Shown: positions 13,705-25,151, numbered from the stretch's first letter. The stretch is DNA of 51,309 nt from Thiotrichales bacterium (GCA_016936535.1 JAFGXP010000002.1:1-51309); one strand, 5' to 3'. Notes: generated by a model not told the origin, from the sequence alone. Made by a program: numbers and translations.

Positions 13705-15711
13705 TTAAAAGTATAGGCGGGCGGTTACACCAAGTTGACGCGGGTCCCCTAGGCGCAAGTATTTCTGTTCGCCATCCCCATCGTAGTGATCAAAAAAGTA
13801 ACCGCGGGTTGCATAGCGTTCATCGGTTAGGTTTCGGCCCCAGAGATAGATTTCGTAATCAGCGGTCTCATAACCAATCCGTGCATTTAATAATTGGTAA
13901 GCATCAGATTGTTGATTATGTACATTATCAAAGTAAAAGCTGTCCAGTGCGGTGAGATCGGCTTGCGCGTAAAACCCTTGATGATGACGGTATTTAGCAC
14001 CAAAGTTGGCTTGGTAATTGGGGGCATGGGCTTGTTCTCGGCCGGCGATAACATAAGCTTGCGTGTCACTGCCTTCGACTTTGGTTTGAATTAAGCCCAG
14101 TGCTCCGTATAGGTTCCAACTCGGCGAAAGTGTCCAATCGAAACGGCCTTCAAAGCCATAGTTTTGGGCGGCGGCAAAGTTTTCGGTGTAGAAAGTGTAT
14201 AAGCCATTCACTACCGTGTAGCCGTCAAATTGCGGTTGATGGCGATCCATATAAAAGAGTGTCCACTCGGTTTTTAAGCCAAGTTCGGTAAAGTCGGATT
14301 TTAAGCCTACTTCATAGTTGTAAAGGGTTTCGCTTTCAAAGCGAAGTTGTTCGGTATTGACTAAGTCTGCATTAAATCCGCCGGCTTTAAAGCCACGAGT
14401 GACTGAAGTGTAAGCACTGTGCGTGCGGTTATAGCGATAGGCGTAGCTGAGGCTGGCGCCCAGGAGATTTTCATTTGGCGAGAAGCGATCGCTGCCATTG
14501 TTGAAATCGCTGCTTTGATGTTCAAGACGCAAACTGGCAGAAACGGTCGTTTTTGGATTGAGGTGATAGTCTAACTGTCCAAATGTTGCCAGTTTTTTTA
14601 AGCGATAGTCGGTGGCAACATAATTTTGGTTGGTTTCATCCAGATGCGAGCCGTACAAACCGAATGCCCAGTCGGTATGACCAAGCAGAGGGGTTTTTGA
14701 AACCCAGCGTAGCTCTTGCGTTGCGGCGTAACGTTCTTTCAGGTTTTGGTAATCGCCATAGTCGCCAACGGTTTCAATCCAGTTCATGTCATAACTGTAT
14801 TCCATATTCGATTTTGACAGAGCTGTGCTACTGGTAAAAATGGCATTGGGAAGATGTTCTGAAGTGACTTTAAGTGCCAAAGCATTGGATTTTTGGCTGT
14901 CTTTTCCCGGATTGTCCGACCGAGTTGTATAGGTATTCTCGCGAGACCACGCATCGTAGTTATTATCTAGATTGCTATGCAGCAAGGTCAGATCGACTTG
15001 GCTTTGCGCATCCGGGAACAGACGTAGCTTGGCTTTGGCGGTGAGCTCATCTCGGCCATTGGTATCGGTACGATTAAGAGTGCGATTATTTCGGAATCCA
15101 TCGCTTTGATGGCTGAACACAGAGATGCGATAGAGTGCGCTGCTGTCATCACTGCTAATCGGTCCACTGTGCACCAGGCCGAGTTCGGTTAGCTGGTCTC
15201 CGCCTCGCGTTGCTTCCACCATGCCTTCGGCTTCGGCGGACGGTTCATTGCCCTGAATGTTGATTAAGCCACCAATCGCACTTTGTCCATAGCGCACATT
15301 TTGTGGGCCACGTAAGACTTCGACCTGTTTAACGTCAAACAGATTGGCCGCCATGCCAATCCCGCTAAAGTCGATGCCGTCTAGAGCAAAGCCGATGCTG
15401 GAATTGGGCGCGCCGGTGTATTCATCGCGCTCGCCAAGGCCGCGAATTTGCAGGTAACGAGCACGAGAACTTTGGCCGGAAAAATTGACATTGGGTATTT
15501 TTAGCAGCAGATCGTCAAAGTGGGTTGCCCCTTGATCCTGGAGTTCGGCTTGCGTTTGGACAACAACACTGGCCGCTAAATCTTGCACATCGGCATTACG
15601 TAAATCGGCGCTAACAGTAATGGGTTCTAGCGTCTCGGCAGCATAAGCGGGTACGGATAAAGCGGCGCTGAGTGCGCTCAAGAGTAAGGCGTTGTTTCGA
15701 TGGAGATGCAT
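13705..15711 (-). CDS. TonB-dependent receptor, probably for thiamin or a precursor
   Basis: A 668-residue outer-membrane receptor. Signal peptide to about residue 24 (PAYAAE), TonB box in LEPITVSAD, plug domain with QIRGLGERDEYTG and VEVLRGPQNVRYGQSAIGGLINI (about residues 65-150). A 22-strand barrel follows, ending in the aromatic VTARLYF. Length is normal. The TPP riboswitch in its 5' leader is the main reason to assign thiamin as ligand; the gene by itself is close to generic siderophore-type receptors. The ATG is preceded by TGAGGAAAACC. It heads the operon with two YkoF-like genes, a methyltransferase and pnuT. Confidence 0.88.
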   Translation of the reverse strand: MHLHRNNALLLSALSAALSVPAYAAETLEPITVSADLRNADVQDLAASVVVQTQAELQDQGATHFDDLLLKIPNVNFSGQSSRARYLQIRGLGERDEYTGAPNSSIGFALDGIDFSGIGMAANLFDVKQVEVLRGPQNVRYGQSAIGGLINIQGNEPSAEAEGMVEATRGGDQLTELGLVHSGPISSDDSSALYRISVFSHQSDGFRNNRTLNRTDTNGRDELTAKAKLRLFPDAQSQVDLTLLHSNLDNNYDAWSRENTYTTRSDNPGKDSQKSNALALKVTSEHLPNAIFTSSTALSKSNMEYSYDMNWIETVGDYGDYQNLKERYAATQELRWVSKTPLLGHTDWAFGLYGSHLDETNQNYVATDYRLKKLATFGQLDYHLNPKTTVSASLRLEHQSSDFNNGSDRFSPNENLLGASLSYAYRYNRTHSAYTSVTRGFKAGGFNADLVNTEQLRFESETLYNYEVGLKSDFTELGLKTEWTLFYMDRHQPQFDGYTVVNGLYTFYTENFAAAQNYGFEGRFDWTLSPSWNLYGALGLIQTKVEGSDTQAYVIAGREQAHAPNYQANFGAKYRHHQGFYAQADLTALDSFYFDNVHNQQSDAYQLLNARIGYETADYEIYLWGRNLTDERYATRGYFFDHYDGDGEQKYLRLGDPRQLGVTARLYF

Positions 15712-15782
15712 GGTTTTCCTCAGGCATTAAGACTGGCAAAAGACCGAGTCTCAGCGTGAAAAAACCGATTTACGCTTTGCTC

Positions 15783-15876
15783 GCCCTCCCTACGCCAGTA
15801 TGATCTGGATCAGGTGCAAAGGGTTTTTCTCAGATAGCATTGAGAAATCTCAGGCCAAATTGGCCACCCCTAGGCA
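15783..15876 (-). ncRNA. TPP riboswitch (THI element)
   Basis: The minus strand carries the conserved THI parts in order: TAGGGGTGG, CTGAGA, then ACCCTTTGCACCTGATC and GGCGTAGGGA. These match the pyrimidine-sensor and pyrophosphate-sensor cores of the TPP aptamer. It ends about 70 nt before the TonB receptor start. That leaves room for an expression platform, which includes AGCGT...ACGCT pairing around a T-run near 15758-15777. Repression when TPP is plentiful is expected. Edges are approximate. Confidence 0.93.
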
Positions 15877-15961
15877 GATGTTTGTTAGATGATTTACATT
15901 AATTAGATGATAATCTTTTTTCGTTAGGCGCTGATTTTACTCCGAATCATGCCAGAATTAA

Positions 15962-16888
15962 ATGTTCTTATCCCTGATAACGCTTTATCAACCGAGGTGT
16001 CTTTTGTCCGAAGCCAGTGTTTCTAAAGAAATTGTCGATCGCCTTGCTCAACTGGGTGATTTGCCCCATGTTCCGGAAGCCTTGTTGAAACTTGAGCAGT
16101 TACTCAGCGAAGATTCGCAGGCAGAGATTGGCGATATTGTGAATCTGATTGCCATGGATTCCCGTCTGACGGCAGGCATTATTTTTATGGCCAATACCGT
16201 CAAATATTCGCTAGGTGCCAAGGTAACTGAACTGTTTGAAGCGGTGATTCGGATTGGCTTGCATGATGTTCGAATGCTTGCCTATGCCATAAGTTATCAG
16301 CATTCATTCAAGCGTAAGCCGCCTTTTAGTGAGGAGCGGTTTATGCAGCAATCAATGCTGTGTGCTTTGATTGCCAACCATTTGGCTCAGGCGGCCAATT
16401 TAAAAAGCGGAGAGGCTTTTCTCGCCGGTTTACTCAAAGATATTGGTATCTATTTGTTAGCGTTAGAGAGTCGAGAAAAGTATCTTGAGGTGTTGGAGAA
16501 AATTGACTTCAACATTTTAAAGTTACCCTTGGTCGAGAATCAATATTTTGGGACTTACCACGCTTTGATGAGTGCTCGTCTGCTGCAATTGTGGAATTTC
16601 TCTCAAGAGGTGATTATGGGCGTGGCTTACCATCACATTCCTGAAAAGCTGTCTGGTCCGTCGCAGGTTTATGCCTTTGTTACCTTTTTAAGTGAGCTGG
16701 GTGCCTTTAAGTTAGGGTTTGATAATGGGATTGGCGAAATTCCGCCCGAACATTGGCCAATGCTACAGGCTAAGACTGAACAAGCTTTACAGGCATTGGG
16801 TTTAGAGAGCGAGGCCTATGCGCGCATACTACAAAACGCACTGGCTGAATTTGAGCATTTGAATGTTCAATCCTATTCCGTGCAATAA
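15962..16888 (+). CDS. HDOD domain signalling protein
   Basis: A 308-residue HDOD protein. The domain runs from about residue 27 (LPHVPEALLKLEQLLS) through MDSRLTAGIIFMANTVKY, AVIRIGLHDVRMLAYAI and FLAGLLKDIGIYLLA to a conserved VAYHHIPE near residue 220. HDOD proteins lack full HD phosphohydrolase metal sites and act as adaptors in signalling. No other domain is visible. The listed ATG lacks a ribosome-binding site; an in-frame TTG at 16004, 6 nt after GAGG, is a strong alternative start and would remove 14 residues. It is divergent from the thiamin cluster. Confidence 0.83.
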   Translation: MFLSLITLYQPRCLLSEASVSKEIVDRLAQLGDLPHVPEALLKLEQLLSEDSQAEIGDIVNLIAMDSRLTAGIIFMANTVKYSLGAKVTELFEAVIRIGLHDVRMLAYAISYQHSFKRKPPFSEERFMQQSMLCALIANHLAQAANLKSGEAFLAGLLKDIGIYLLALESREKYLEVLEKIDFNILKLPLVENQYFGTYHALMSARLLQLWNFSQEVIMGVAYHHIPEKLSGPSQVYAFVTFLSELGAFKLGFDNGIGEIPPEHWPMLQAKTEQALQALGLESEAYARILQNALAEFEHLNVQSYSVQ

Positions 16889-17016
16889 GTGGGTGCCCAA
16901 CTTTGATAGGGCGAGCCTATCTTCTTCATGCAAAATATCTTTTTTTGCCACGGCAGAAAATGCTAATATCTTACGTTTTCTTATTTCACGCATAAATTTC
17001 AAAAGAGATACTTCTT

Positions 17017-18963
17017 ATGCCAATCATTACTTTACCCGATGGGTCCACCAAAGCCTTTGAACAGGCGGTTTCTGTGATGCAGGTTGCTCAAAGCATTGGT
17101 TCAGGTCTTGCTAAAGCCACGATTGCGGGGCGTGTAAACGGCCAGTTAAAAGATGCTTGTGACCTGATTACTCAAGATGCCAGCTTGGAGATTGTGACCC
17201 TGAAAGATGAAGACGGTGTGCATATTATGCGTCACTCTTGCGCGCACCTGCTTGGTCATGCGCTCAAGCAACTGTATCCCGATGTCAAAATGGCCATTGG
17301 TCCAGTGATCGAAAACGGTTTTTACTACGATATCGACATGGATTACAAGGTAACTCCTGATGATCTGCAAGTTATTGAAAAGCGTATGCAGGCGTTGGCA
17401 GCAACCAAATATCCAGTGGTTAAGAAAATGCTCTCACGCGAAGAGGCGATAGCGACTTTTAGCGAACGTGGCGAAACCTACAAATTGGAATTGATTCGTG
17501 ACTTGCCGGGCGAAACCCAGTTTGGTTTCTACCATCATGAAGAGTATGTCGATATGTGCGTTGGTCCGCACGTACCCAATATGTCTTTTACCAAAGCCTT
17601 CAAATTGACGCATGTTGCAGGGGCTTACTGGCGCGGTAACTCCGAAAATAAAATGCTGCAACGTATCTACGGTGTGGCTTTTGCGACCGCGGATGATCTT
17701 AAAGATTATCTAAAAATGATGGAAGAAGCTGAAAAACGTGATCATCGTAAACTCGGCAAAGCACTGAGCCTCTTTCATGTCGATGAAATTGCTCCTGGAA
17801 TGGCGTTCTGGCATCCAAAAGGGACTACGCTGTATCGCGTTGTTGAAGAGTATATGCGTGGTCAATTGGTGGCAAACAATTACGATGAAGTTCGCACGCC
17901 TTTCATTATGGATCGCAGTCTGTGGGAGAAATCCGGTCACTGGGATAAGTTCAAACACAATATGTTTACAACCGAAACCGACAACCGCGACTATGCCGTC
18001 AAGCCAATGAACTGCCCAGGTCACATTCAAGTTTATAACCAGCATTTGCACTCATATCGCGATCTACCGGTACGAATTGCCGAGTTCGGCACGGTTCATC
18101 GTAATGAGCCTTCTGGGACTTTGCACGGCTTGATGCGTGTGCGTTCTTTTACCCAGGATGATGCGCATATTTTTTGTACGCCTGAACAAATAAAGCAAGA
18201 GGTACAGGGCTGTATCGATCTGGTGTATGAGACTTACGCAGATTTTGGTTTTGATAAGATTGCCGTGAAGTTTTCAACTCGTCCGGAAATGCGTGTTGGC
18301 TCAGATGAGGTTTGGGACTTGGCCGAGCAGGCTTTAGAAGCAACTCTACAAGATGCCGGTTTAGATTATGCACTTCAGCCAGGTGAAGGTGCATTCTATG
18401 GCCCCAAAATTGAATTCCAACTCAAAGATTGCATTGGTCGCGTTTGGCAGTGCGGAACCATTCAGCTGGATTTCTCAATGACCCAGGCTGAGCGTTTGAA
18501 TGCGGTTTATGTGGATTCAGATAATGAGAAAAAGCACCCAGTGATGATTCACCGTGCAATTTTAGGTTCGTTAGAACGTTTTGTTGGTATTTTGGTTGAA
18601 CATTACGAAGGTAAATTCCCAACTTGGCTGGCACCGGTTCAGATTGTAATCGCCTCAATTTCCGAAGTTCACAATTCCTATGTTAGCGATTTTGCAAATA
18701 AATTGAAAAAACAGGGGTTTAGAGTCGAAACGGACTTGAGAAATGAAAAGGTTGGGTTTAAAATCCGCGAGCACACAATCCAGCGCGTTCCATACATCCT
18801 TGTGGTTGGGGATCAAGAGATGGAACAAGGCACCGTCAATGTACGTGCCCGCGGTGGAAATACCTTAGGATCATTTGATTTTGATCAGATGCTTAAGTTG
18901 TTGCAAGACGACGTTGCCAATTTAGGGCGAGTCGTTGAATCAGCCGACATTCAAAATAACTAA
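17017..18963 (+). CDS. thrS: Threonyl-tRNA synthetase
   Basis: A 648-residue enzyme that charges tRNA-Thr in the cytoplasm. The TGS domain is at 1-62 ([16 protein letters not shown]), then the editing domain with the [10 protein letters not shown] metal/editing histidines (about 74-83). The class II core has [13 protein letters not shown] with the zinc-binding Cys, [25 protein letters not shown] (motif 2), and [20 protein letters not shown] (motif 3, with a zinc-ligand His). The anticodon-binding domain lies from about 540. Length is normal. It leads the conserved translation block with infC 15 nt downstream. Confidence 0.98.
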   Translation: MPIITLPDGSTKAFEQAVSVMQVAQSIGSGLAKATIAGRVNGQLKDACDLITQDASLEIVTLKDEDGVHIMRHSCAHLLGHALKQLYPDVKMAIGPVIENGFYYDIDMDYKVTPDDLQVIEKRMQALAATKYPVVKKMLSREEAIATFSERGETYKLELIRDLPGETQFGFYHHEEYVDMCVGPHVPNMSFTKAFKLTHVAGAYWRGNSENKMLQRIYGVAFATADDLKDYLKMMEEAEKRDHRKLGKALSLFHVDEIAPGMAFWHPKGTTLYRVVEEYMRGQLVANNYDEVRTPFIMDRSLWEKSGHWDKFKHNMFTTETDNRDYAVKPMNCPGHIQVYNQHLHSYRDLPVRIAEFGTVHRNEPSGTLHGLMRVRSFTQDDAHIFCTPEQIKQEVQGCIDLVYETYADFGFDKIAVKFSTRPEMRVGSDEVWDLAEQALEATLQDAGLDYALQPGEGAFYGPKIEFQLKDCIGRVWQCGTIQLDFSMTQAERLNAVYVDSDNEKKHPVMIHRAILGSLERFVGILVEHYEGKFPTWLAPVQIVIASISEVHNSYVSDFANKLKKQGFRVETDLRNEKVGFKIREHTIQRVPYILVVGDQEMEQGTVNVRARGGNTLGSFDFDQMLKLLQDDVANLGRVVESADIQNN

Positions 18964-18978
18964 CTGGAGGAATTTGCT

Positions 18979-19539
18979 ATCGCAATTCGTAGAGGAGGCG
19001 GCCGTCCAAGACCGCAACAGCCTGAAGCACCTAAAGACCGTATTAATCGTGCCATCACCTCAAAAGAAGTGCGTCTGATTGACGCAGAGGGCGAACAGGC
19101 AGGCGTTGTTCCGATTCAACAAGCTTTAGAAATGGCTGCTTTGGCTGGTTTAGATTTAGTAGAAATTGCCGCCAAAGCCAATCCTCCAGTTTGCAAAATC
19201 ATGGACTATGGCAAGTATCTGTATCAACAACAGAAAAAGCAGCATGAGGCCAAGAAAAACCAAAAGCAAGTTCAGGTTAAAGAAGTTAAATTTCGCCCAG
19301 GAACTGAGGAAGGGGATTATCAGGTCAAACTACGCAACCTGATAAAATTCTTAGAAAAAGGGGATCGCGTCAAGGTAACCATCTGGTTCCGCGGCCGTGA
19401 AATTACCCATAAGGAACTGGGATTGAAAGTGCTGGAGCGCGTTAAGGACGACATTCAAGAGGTGGGAGCCGTTGAACAGATGCCGAAAATGGAAGGCCGT
19501 CAAATGCAAATGATGGTTGCGCCAGCCAAAAAGAAATAA
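18979..19539 (+). CDS. infC: Translation initiation factor IF-3, AUC start
   Basis: A 186-residue IF-3. The N-domain ([24 protein letters not shown]) and C-domain ([42 protein letters not shown]) are canonical. No ATG, GTG or TTG lies near the correct N-terminus. Instead ATC at 18979 follows GGAGG with 8-nt spacing and opens the frame with the typical Arg/Gly/Pro-rich IF-3 leader. An internal GTG at 19069 would cut into the N-domain. Non-AUG starts (AUU, AUC or AUA) on infC are the known basis of IF-3 autoregulation, since IF-3 discriminates against its own start codon. IF-3 binds the 30S subunit and controls start selection. Confidence 0.95.
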   Translation: MAIRRGGGRPRPQQPEAPKDRINRAITSKEVRLIDAEGEQAGVVPIQQALEMAALAGLDLVEIAAKANPPVCKIMDYGKYLYQQQKKQHEAKKNQKQVQVKEVKFRPGTEEGDYQVKLRNLIKFLEKGDRVKVTIWFRGREITHKELGLKVLERVKDDIQEVGAVEQMPKMEGRQMQMMVAPAKKK

Positions 19540-19709
19540 ATGATTATTCGTTTGTTTCGCCCACAACAGCTGGGGTTTTGATTTATCAAATACTTCCGGT
19601 GCAGCTCCCTCAGTGCTGTTTGTTGTTTCCCGGTGGCCTCTTGTGAGGCCAATATAGAAATCAAGTCCGGTGCTTTTATCACTTGGACTTAAATGCGGAG
19701 TTTTATTTC
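19540..19709 (+). promoter_or_regulatory. infC-rpmI intercistronic leader with hairpins (probable L20 operator region)
   Basis: There are 170 nt between infC and rpmI without a gene. A perfect hairpin GGCCTC-TTGT-GAGGCC sits at 19635-19650, and a longer one pairs AAGTCC (19663-19668) with GGACTT (19685-19690), ending 19 nt before the rpmI ATG. In E. coli and Bacillus, L20 represses this operon by binding structured RNA at this point. Position and structure suggest the same here; the L20 contact motif was not matched base by base. Confidence 0.5.
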
Positions 19710-19907
19710 ATGCCTAAGATGAAATCTAACAGCAGCGCTCTTAAGCGCTTCAAAAAAACGGGCTCTGGCCGTTTTAAATGCAAACAAGCTCACCTACGTC
19801 ACATTCTGACTAAGAAAACGACTAAGCGTAAACGTCAGCTTCGTACCGGAAGCATGATTCACGATCACGATGTGGCAATGGTTCGCCGCATGTTACCTTA
19901 CGCTTAA
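19710..19907 (+). CDS. rpmI: 50S ribosomal protein L35
   Basis: A 65-residue L35, very basic, with [22 protein letters not shown] and [14 protein letters not shown], standard length. The ATG at 19710 is taken because it gives the universal MPKMK start and has GGAG 10 nt upstream. An upstream in-frame codon at 19683 would add nine non-conserved residues. It is co-transcribed with rplT 15 nt downstream. Confidence 0.97.
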   Translation: MPKMKSNSSALKRFKKTGSGRFKCKQAHLRHILTKKTTKRKRQLRTGSMIHDHDVAMVRRMLPYA

Positions 19908-19922
19908 TCAGGAGTTTGAAAG

Positions 19923-20279
19923 ATGGCAAGAGTTAAGAGAGGCGTCATTGCACGTCGTCGTCATAATAAAGTACTAAAAGCGGCCAAGGGTTACTATGGC
20001 ATGCGCAGCACGGTTTTCCGTGTTGCTCGTCAAGCGGTGATCAAAGCCGGTCAATATGCATACCGTGACCGTCGTCAGCGTAAACGTCAGTTCCGTCGCT
20101 TGTGGATCGCGCGTATTAATGCCGCTGCTCGCATCAACGGTATGACCTACAGCCGCTTCATCAATGGTGTGGCGAAAGCAGGGATCCAAGTGGACCGTAA
20201 AGTTCTAGCGGACATCGCGGTACACGATAGCGTTGCATTTGCAGCGATTGCTGAAAAAGCCAAAGCGGCTCTTGTGTAA
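19923..20279 (+). CDS. rplT: 50S ribosomal protein L20
   Basis: A 118-residue L20, needed for early 50S assembly and the autogenous repressor of the infC-rpmI-rplT group in well-studied bacteria. It shows the canonical [29 protein letters not shown] start cluster and the [12 protein letters not shown]-like segment ([18 protein letters not shown]). Normal length. Shine-Dalgarno AGGAG sits before the ATG. A rho-independent terminator follows 30 nt downstream. Confidence 0.98.
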   Translation: MARVKRGVIARRRHNKVLKAAKGYYGMRSTVFRVARQAVIKAGQYAYRDRRQRKRQFRRLWIARINAAARINGMTYSRFINGVAKAGIQVDRKVLADIAVHDSVAFAAIAEKAKAALV

Positions 20280-20310
20280 GCAGGTCGTTGCCGTGTAAAC
20301 GGTATTCAAA

Positions 20311-20340
20311 ATAGGGGGCTTAGGTCCCCTATTTTTTTCT
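20311..20340 (+). terminator. Rho-independent terminator after rplT
   Basis: ATAGGGGGC-TTAG-GTCCCCTAT forms a GC-rich stem followed directly by TTTTTTT. It ends the thrS-rplT transcript at least partly, so pheST would use its own promoter. Confidence 0.92.
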
Positions 20341-20356
20341 TTTCATTTCTATCCAC

Positions 20357-20431
20357 AAATTCGTTATAGAACCAGCGAGCATTTTTTTATAGCGAGGCTT
20401 AGGCTATAATCGCTTGTTTTATAACGAATTT
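20357..20431. repeat. 12-bp perfect inverted repeat flanking the probable pheS promoter
   Basis: AAATTCGTTATA (20357-20368) is exactly complementary to TATAACGAATTT (20420-20431). Between them lies a perfect -10 box, TATAAT (20405-20410), with only a T-rich, weak -35 17 nt upstream. If transcription starts after the -10, only the right arm is in the transcript, so the repeat may act at DNA level as paired operator half-sites. In a read-through transcript it could fold. Confidence 0.5.
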
Positions 20432-20434
20432 TAA

Positions 20435-21499
<1,065 letters not shown>

Positions 21500-21537
21500 G
21501 CAACCTGCATAAGCGAAAAACAAAGGCACCTAATAAA

Positions 21538-23925
21538 ATGAAATTGAGTGAAAATTGGTTACGGCAATGGACCAACCCAGACTGGAATAGTAATGAATTG
21601 GCTGAAGCCTTCAGCTTGGCAGGTTTAGAAGTGGATTCGGTAGAGCCGGTTGCAGGCCGTTTTACGGACGTCGTCGTGGGTCATGTTTTATCGGTTGAGA
21701 AGCATCCGGATGCCGATAAACTGAATGTGACTCAGGTTGATGTGGGCGCGAGTGAGCCGTTACAAATTGTGTGTGGCGCAAAGAATGTGGTGGTCGGCAT
21801 GAAGGCCTGTTGTGCTAAGGTTGGCGCGGTTTTACCAGGCGACTTTACCATCAAAAAAGCTAAGCTGCGCGGTGTTCCTTCTAACGGCATGCTGTGTTCC
21901 AGTAAAGAGCTTGGACTGCCAGACGATGGGGTTGACGGTTTATTGTTGTTGGCAGACGATGCCCCGATTGGGATGGATTTGCGCACCTATTTAGACTTGA
22001 ACGATCACACAATTGAGGTCGATTTAACGCCCAACCGTGCTGATTGTTTCAGCGTTTTAGGCTTGGCGCGCGATCTACATGCGATCAGTGGTGCTCAATT
22101 CAATATTCCGTTTCAAGAAGCGGCCGTGATAACCGGTAACGCCTGCTCGATTTCGGTTGCCGTGCAAGATGAATCGGCTTGCCCAACCTATTTGGGTTGT
22201 CTAGTAAGTGATTACAATCCAAATGCCAAAACGCCACTTTGGATGCAACAACGCCTACAACGTTCCGGCGTTCGCCCATTAAGTTTGATAGTCGATATCA
22301 CCAACTATGTTTTGTTGGAGTTGGGTCAGCCGATGCACGCCTTTGATGCCGACAAATTGCAGGGTAGTGTGCAAGTGCGTTATGCCAAGGCGGGCGAAAT
22401 CCTACTGACGTTAGATGAAAAAACCGTCGTATTGAAAGCGGACACCCTGGTCATTGCTGACGATTCTGGTCCGATTGCCTTGGCGGGTGTGATGGGTGGT
22501 CTTGCCACTGCCGTGAGCGACAGTACCCGACGAGTGTTCTTTGAGTGTGCCCATTTTGCGCCGGCAGCGATTACCGGTAAAGCTCGTCAATATGGACTGC
22601 ACACCGATTCTTCGATGCGTTTCGAGCGTGGTGTGGACCCGCTTCTGCCGTCGCGTGCTTTGAACCGGGCTTTGGCTTTGCTGCAAGAAATTGCGGGCGG
22701 TGAAGTCAGTCAAATTGTACGATGCCACAGCCCCGAATCGCTTCCAGAACGCTCCCCGCTTCTTTTGCAGCGCCGTTCCCTACTGGATAAGCTTGGGGTT
22801 CGCGTCGCCGATGCACAGGTTGAAGCGATTTTTACGCGCCTTGGGTTTACCTGGCAGGCCACGGATGAGGGCTGGCAAATGCAACCGCCGTCTTATCGAT
22901 TTGATATGCAGATTGAGATGGATTTGGTTGAAGAAGTTGGCCGAATTTTCGGATATAACAATCTGCCTGAAGACCCGGTCATGGCACCGATTGCGTTGTG
23001 CGAGTTGCCTGAATCCGAGCAAGCGCTGATGGCATTAAAAAATGCTTTGGTCCAGCGCGGTTATAACGAAGTTGTGACCTACTCTTTTGTTGAGGAGAAA
23101 AAGCAGCAGGCTTTGGTTCCCGATTTGCCCCATGTTTTGTTGCAGAACCCCATTTCGGAAGAGATGAAGGCGATGCGTACGACACTGTTTCCAGGCTTAT
23201 TGAACACGATTGCTTACAACCAGAATCGTCAACAACCACGAGTACGAATCTTTGAATCCGGCTTGGTGTTTTACCGCAATGACCAAGATCCAACCGGTGC
23301 AACCCAGGTTCCGATGATTGGGGGTGCCATTGTGGGGCCGGTTGCCGCTTCGGGTTGGGATGAGCAAAGCCGACAAGCGGATTTTTATGACCTAAAAGGT
23401 GATGTCGAAACCCTATTACGCATGAGCCACCAGCTTGGCAAAATTCGCTTTACGGTCTGTCAGCACCCAGCTTTGCATCCGGGACAATCTGCCGCTTTAA
23501 TTCAGAATGGAAAAGAGGTTGGTTTAATCGGGCAATTACATCCACAATTGCTTAAAACCTACGGTGTTTCTGGGCAAATTTATTTATTCCAGATTCGTCA
23601 AGACGCTCTGATGACCATGGATATCCCCAGTGCGCAGGCCATTTCTAAATACCCAGAAGTGCAGCGTGACTTGGCTTTTGTTTTAGATCAGGCGATCCCG
23701 GTTCAAGCATTATTGGATGCGATTGCTATTCCATCGCCCATTTTGCGCTCGGTGGACATTTTCGATGTTTATCGTGGGCAAGGCATTGCTCCAGATCAGA
23801 AAAGTGTCGCCTTAACCTTGAAACTGCAACATCAAGAACGCACTTTAGAAGACGCCGAAGTTGAAACGTTGGTTGAACAGATTCTTCAAGCCGCTAAGAC
23901 GGCGGTGAATGCAGTTTTACGTTAA
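21538..23925 (+). CDS. pheT: Phenylalanyl-tRNA synthetase beta subunit
   Basis: A 795-residue beta subunit of standard length. The N-terminal OB-fold tRNA-binding domain is at about 40-150 ([24 protein letters not shown]). The B3/B4 editing domain contains [20 protein letters not shown] and [10 protein letters not shown]. The catalytic-like B6/B7 domains and a C-terminal ferredoxin-like anticodon domain ([15 protein letters not shown]..., from about 700) follow. It acts in the cytoplasm with PheS. ihfA follows 34 nt downstream. Confidence 0.97.
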   Translation: MKLSENWLRQWTNPDWNSNELAEAFSLAGLEVDSVEPVAGRFTDVVVGHVLSVEKHPDADKLNVTQVDVGASEPLQIVCGAKNVVVGMKACCAKVGAVLPGDFTIKKAKLRGVPSNGMLCSSKELGLPDDGVDGLLLLADDAPIGMDLRTYLDLNDHTIEVDLTPNRADCFSVLGLARDLHAISGAQFNIPFQEAAVITGNACSISVAVQDESACPTYLGCLVSDYNPNAKTPLWMQQRLQRSGVRPLSLIVDITNYVLLELGQPMHAFDADKLQGSVQVRYAKAGEILLTLDEKTVVLKADTLVIADDSGPIALAGVMGGLATAVSDSTRRVFFECAHFAPAAITGKARQYGLHTDSSMRFERGVDPLLPSRALNRALALLQEIAGGEVSQIVRCHSPESLPERSPLLLQRRSLLDKLGVRVADAQVEAIFTRLGFTWQATDEGWQMQPPSYRFDMQIEMDLVEEVGRIFGYNNLPEDPVMAPIALCELPESEQALMALKNALVQRGYNEVVTYSFVEEKKQQALVPDLPHVLLQNPISEEMKAMRTTLFPGLLNTIAYNQNRQQPRVRIFESGLVFYRNDQDPTGATQVPMIGGAIVGPVAASGWDEQSRQADFYDLKGDVETLLRMSHQLGKIRFTVCQHPALHPGQSAALIQNGKEVGLIGQLHPQLLKTYGVSGQIYLFQIRQDALMTMDIPSAQAISKYPEVQRDLAFVLDQAIPVQALLDAIAIPSPILRSVDIFDVYRGQGIAPDQKSVALTLKLQHQERTLEDAEVETLVEQILQAAKTAVNAVLR

Positions 23926-23959
23926 TTTAAGTACAGAAATAAAATAGGAAGTTCGCAAC

Positions 23960-24295
23960 ATGACCGCTAACACAGAGTCTGTGAATGCAGATGAAGGCTT
24001 TACGCTGACCAAAGCGCACATTGCGCAACAGCTTTCTGATACCTTTGGTTTCAATAAGCGCGAATCCAAAGAGTTGGTTGAGCAATTTTATGAAGAAATT
24101 AGCGATATTCTCAGTTCCGGCGAGCAAATCAAACTTTCCGGTTTTGGTAATTTTGAATTGCGTGATAAATCCTCCCGCCCTGGACGCAATCCACGCACCG
24201 GTGAAGATGTTCCTATTTCCGCGCGAAGAGTGGTAACATTTAAACCCGGTCAAAAATTACGCGCACAGATAGATACCTTCAATGGCGGCAACTAA
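23960..24295 (+). CDS. ihfA: Integration host factor alpha subunit
   Basis: A 111-residue DNA-bending protein of the HU/IHF family. It has [31 protein letters not shown], then [44 protein letters not shown] with the beta-arm proline in RNPRTG. It pairs with IhfB. It carries about 10 extra N-terminal residues ([13 protein letters not shown]) relative to the E. coli protein. AGGAAG precedes the start. The gene overlaps the MerR gene by 14 nt. Confidence 0.96.
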   Translation: MTANTESVNADEGFTLTKAHIAQQLSDTFGFNKRESKELVEQFYEEISDILSSGEQIKLSGFGNFELRDKSSRPGRNPRTGEDVPISARRVVTFKPGQKLRAQIDTFNGGN

Positions 24296-24710
24296 TACCC
24301 ATCGTTTAGATCCGAAGTCCATTCCGGTCAAAAAATACCTCACTATTGGTGAGGTATCACGTTGCACCGGCATTAAAGATCATGTTCTGCGTTATTGGGA
24401 GCAGCATTTCGATCAACTTACGCCCAGTAAACGCAGCGGTCGGCGTTACTACCAGCGTGCCGATGTGCTACTGATTATCGAAATCAACCGCTTACTCAAT
24501 GAAGAAGGCTTAACGATTGCCGGGGCACAAAATCGGTTGCAAAAAAACAGCAAAAGCCCGGCCAGTCATCTTGAGGTTCCCGTCTCTCCACTAGAATCTC
24601 GCTCTGCAAACCTAACGCTCTCTGAGTTGCAACAAGCCCAACAACTAAGCCAACAGGTTCTTGAACAACTGGAACAGTTTGCTCAGCATTTGCAGCAAAC
24701 TTACCCCTAA
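24282..24710 (+). CDS. MerR-family transcriptional regulator
   Basis: A 142-residue protein with an N-terminal MerR winged helix ([30 protein letters not shown] and [33 protein letters not shown], residues 19-88). A short Gln/Leu-rich coiled-coil tail follows without an effector domain or metal-binding cysteines. This gene conventionally follows ihfA, just before a tRNA-Pro, in gammaproteobacteria. Its targets are unknown. It overlaps ihfA by 14 nt, so translation is coupled. Confidence 0.92.
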   Translation: MAATNTHRLDPKSIPVKKYLTIGEVSRCTGIKDHVLRYWEQHFDQLTPSKRSGRRYYQRADVLLIIEINRLLNEEGLTIAGAQNRLQKNSKSPASHLEVPVSPLESRSANLTLSELQQAQQLSQQVLEQLEQFAQHLQQTYP

Positions 24711-24818
24711 ACGTTTTTAAAAGAAAGCAACGGCGTTAAAACTGTGGTTTTTTAAGAAAAAGCGCAAATCGCTATTTTCAATTTGAATTTTTTACTTATA
24801 ATAGCGGCTCATTAAAAT

Positions 24819-24895
24819 CGGGATGTAGCGCAGTCTGGTAGCGCACCACGCTGGGGGTGTGGTGGTCGCAGGTTCAAATCCTGTCATCCCGACCA
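24819..24895 (+). tRNA. tRNA-Pro (anticodon GGG)
   Basis: A 77-nt cloverleaf. The acceptor CGGGATG pairs with CATCCCG, with an encoded CCA. D-arm AGCGCAGTCTGGTAGCGC, anticodon arm CCACGCTGGGGGTGTGG with GGG at the anticodon, and T-arm GCAGGTTCAAATCCTGT. TATAAT at 24797-24802 lies 16 nt upstream as a probable -10. Confidence 0.96.
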
Positions 24896-25151
24896 ATTCC
24901 CCATTTTTTGCGGTTTCTGTCCGCATCGTTTTTTTTCTACTCTTCTTTTCTTTAGATACGACTATTTGGTGGTGGTTTTCTCTATCCAGGTGGTAGCCTT
25001 TGAGCAACCCAATCATCTTTTGCCAATCATCTTTTTGTGCCGATGTTTCTGGTTCTTTTCGATTAGATTTAGTTTTATGCAATAAGACAGCGGTTTTTTT
25101 TGACTGTTAAAGAACAGCGAAAATCGTTAGAAAAAGCCGTGTTGATGGCGG

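Noticed and set aside
24792-25082. 96-residue minus-strand ORF
   Set aside because: It runs through the tRNA-Pro gene; the part encoding GFEPATTTPPAWCATRLR is an antisense tRNA artefact often mis-annotated.
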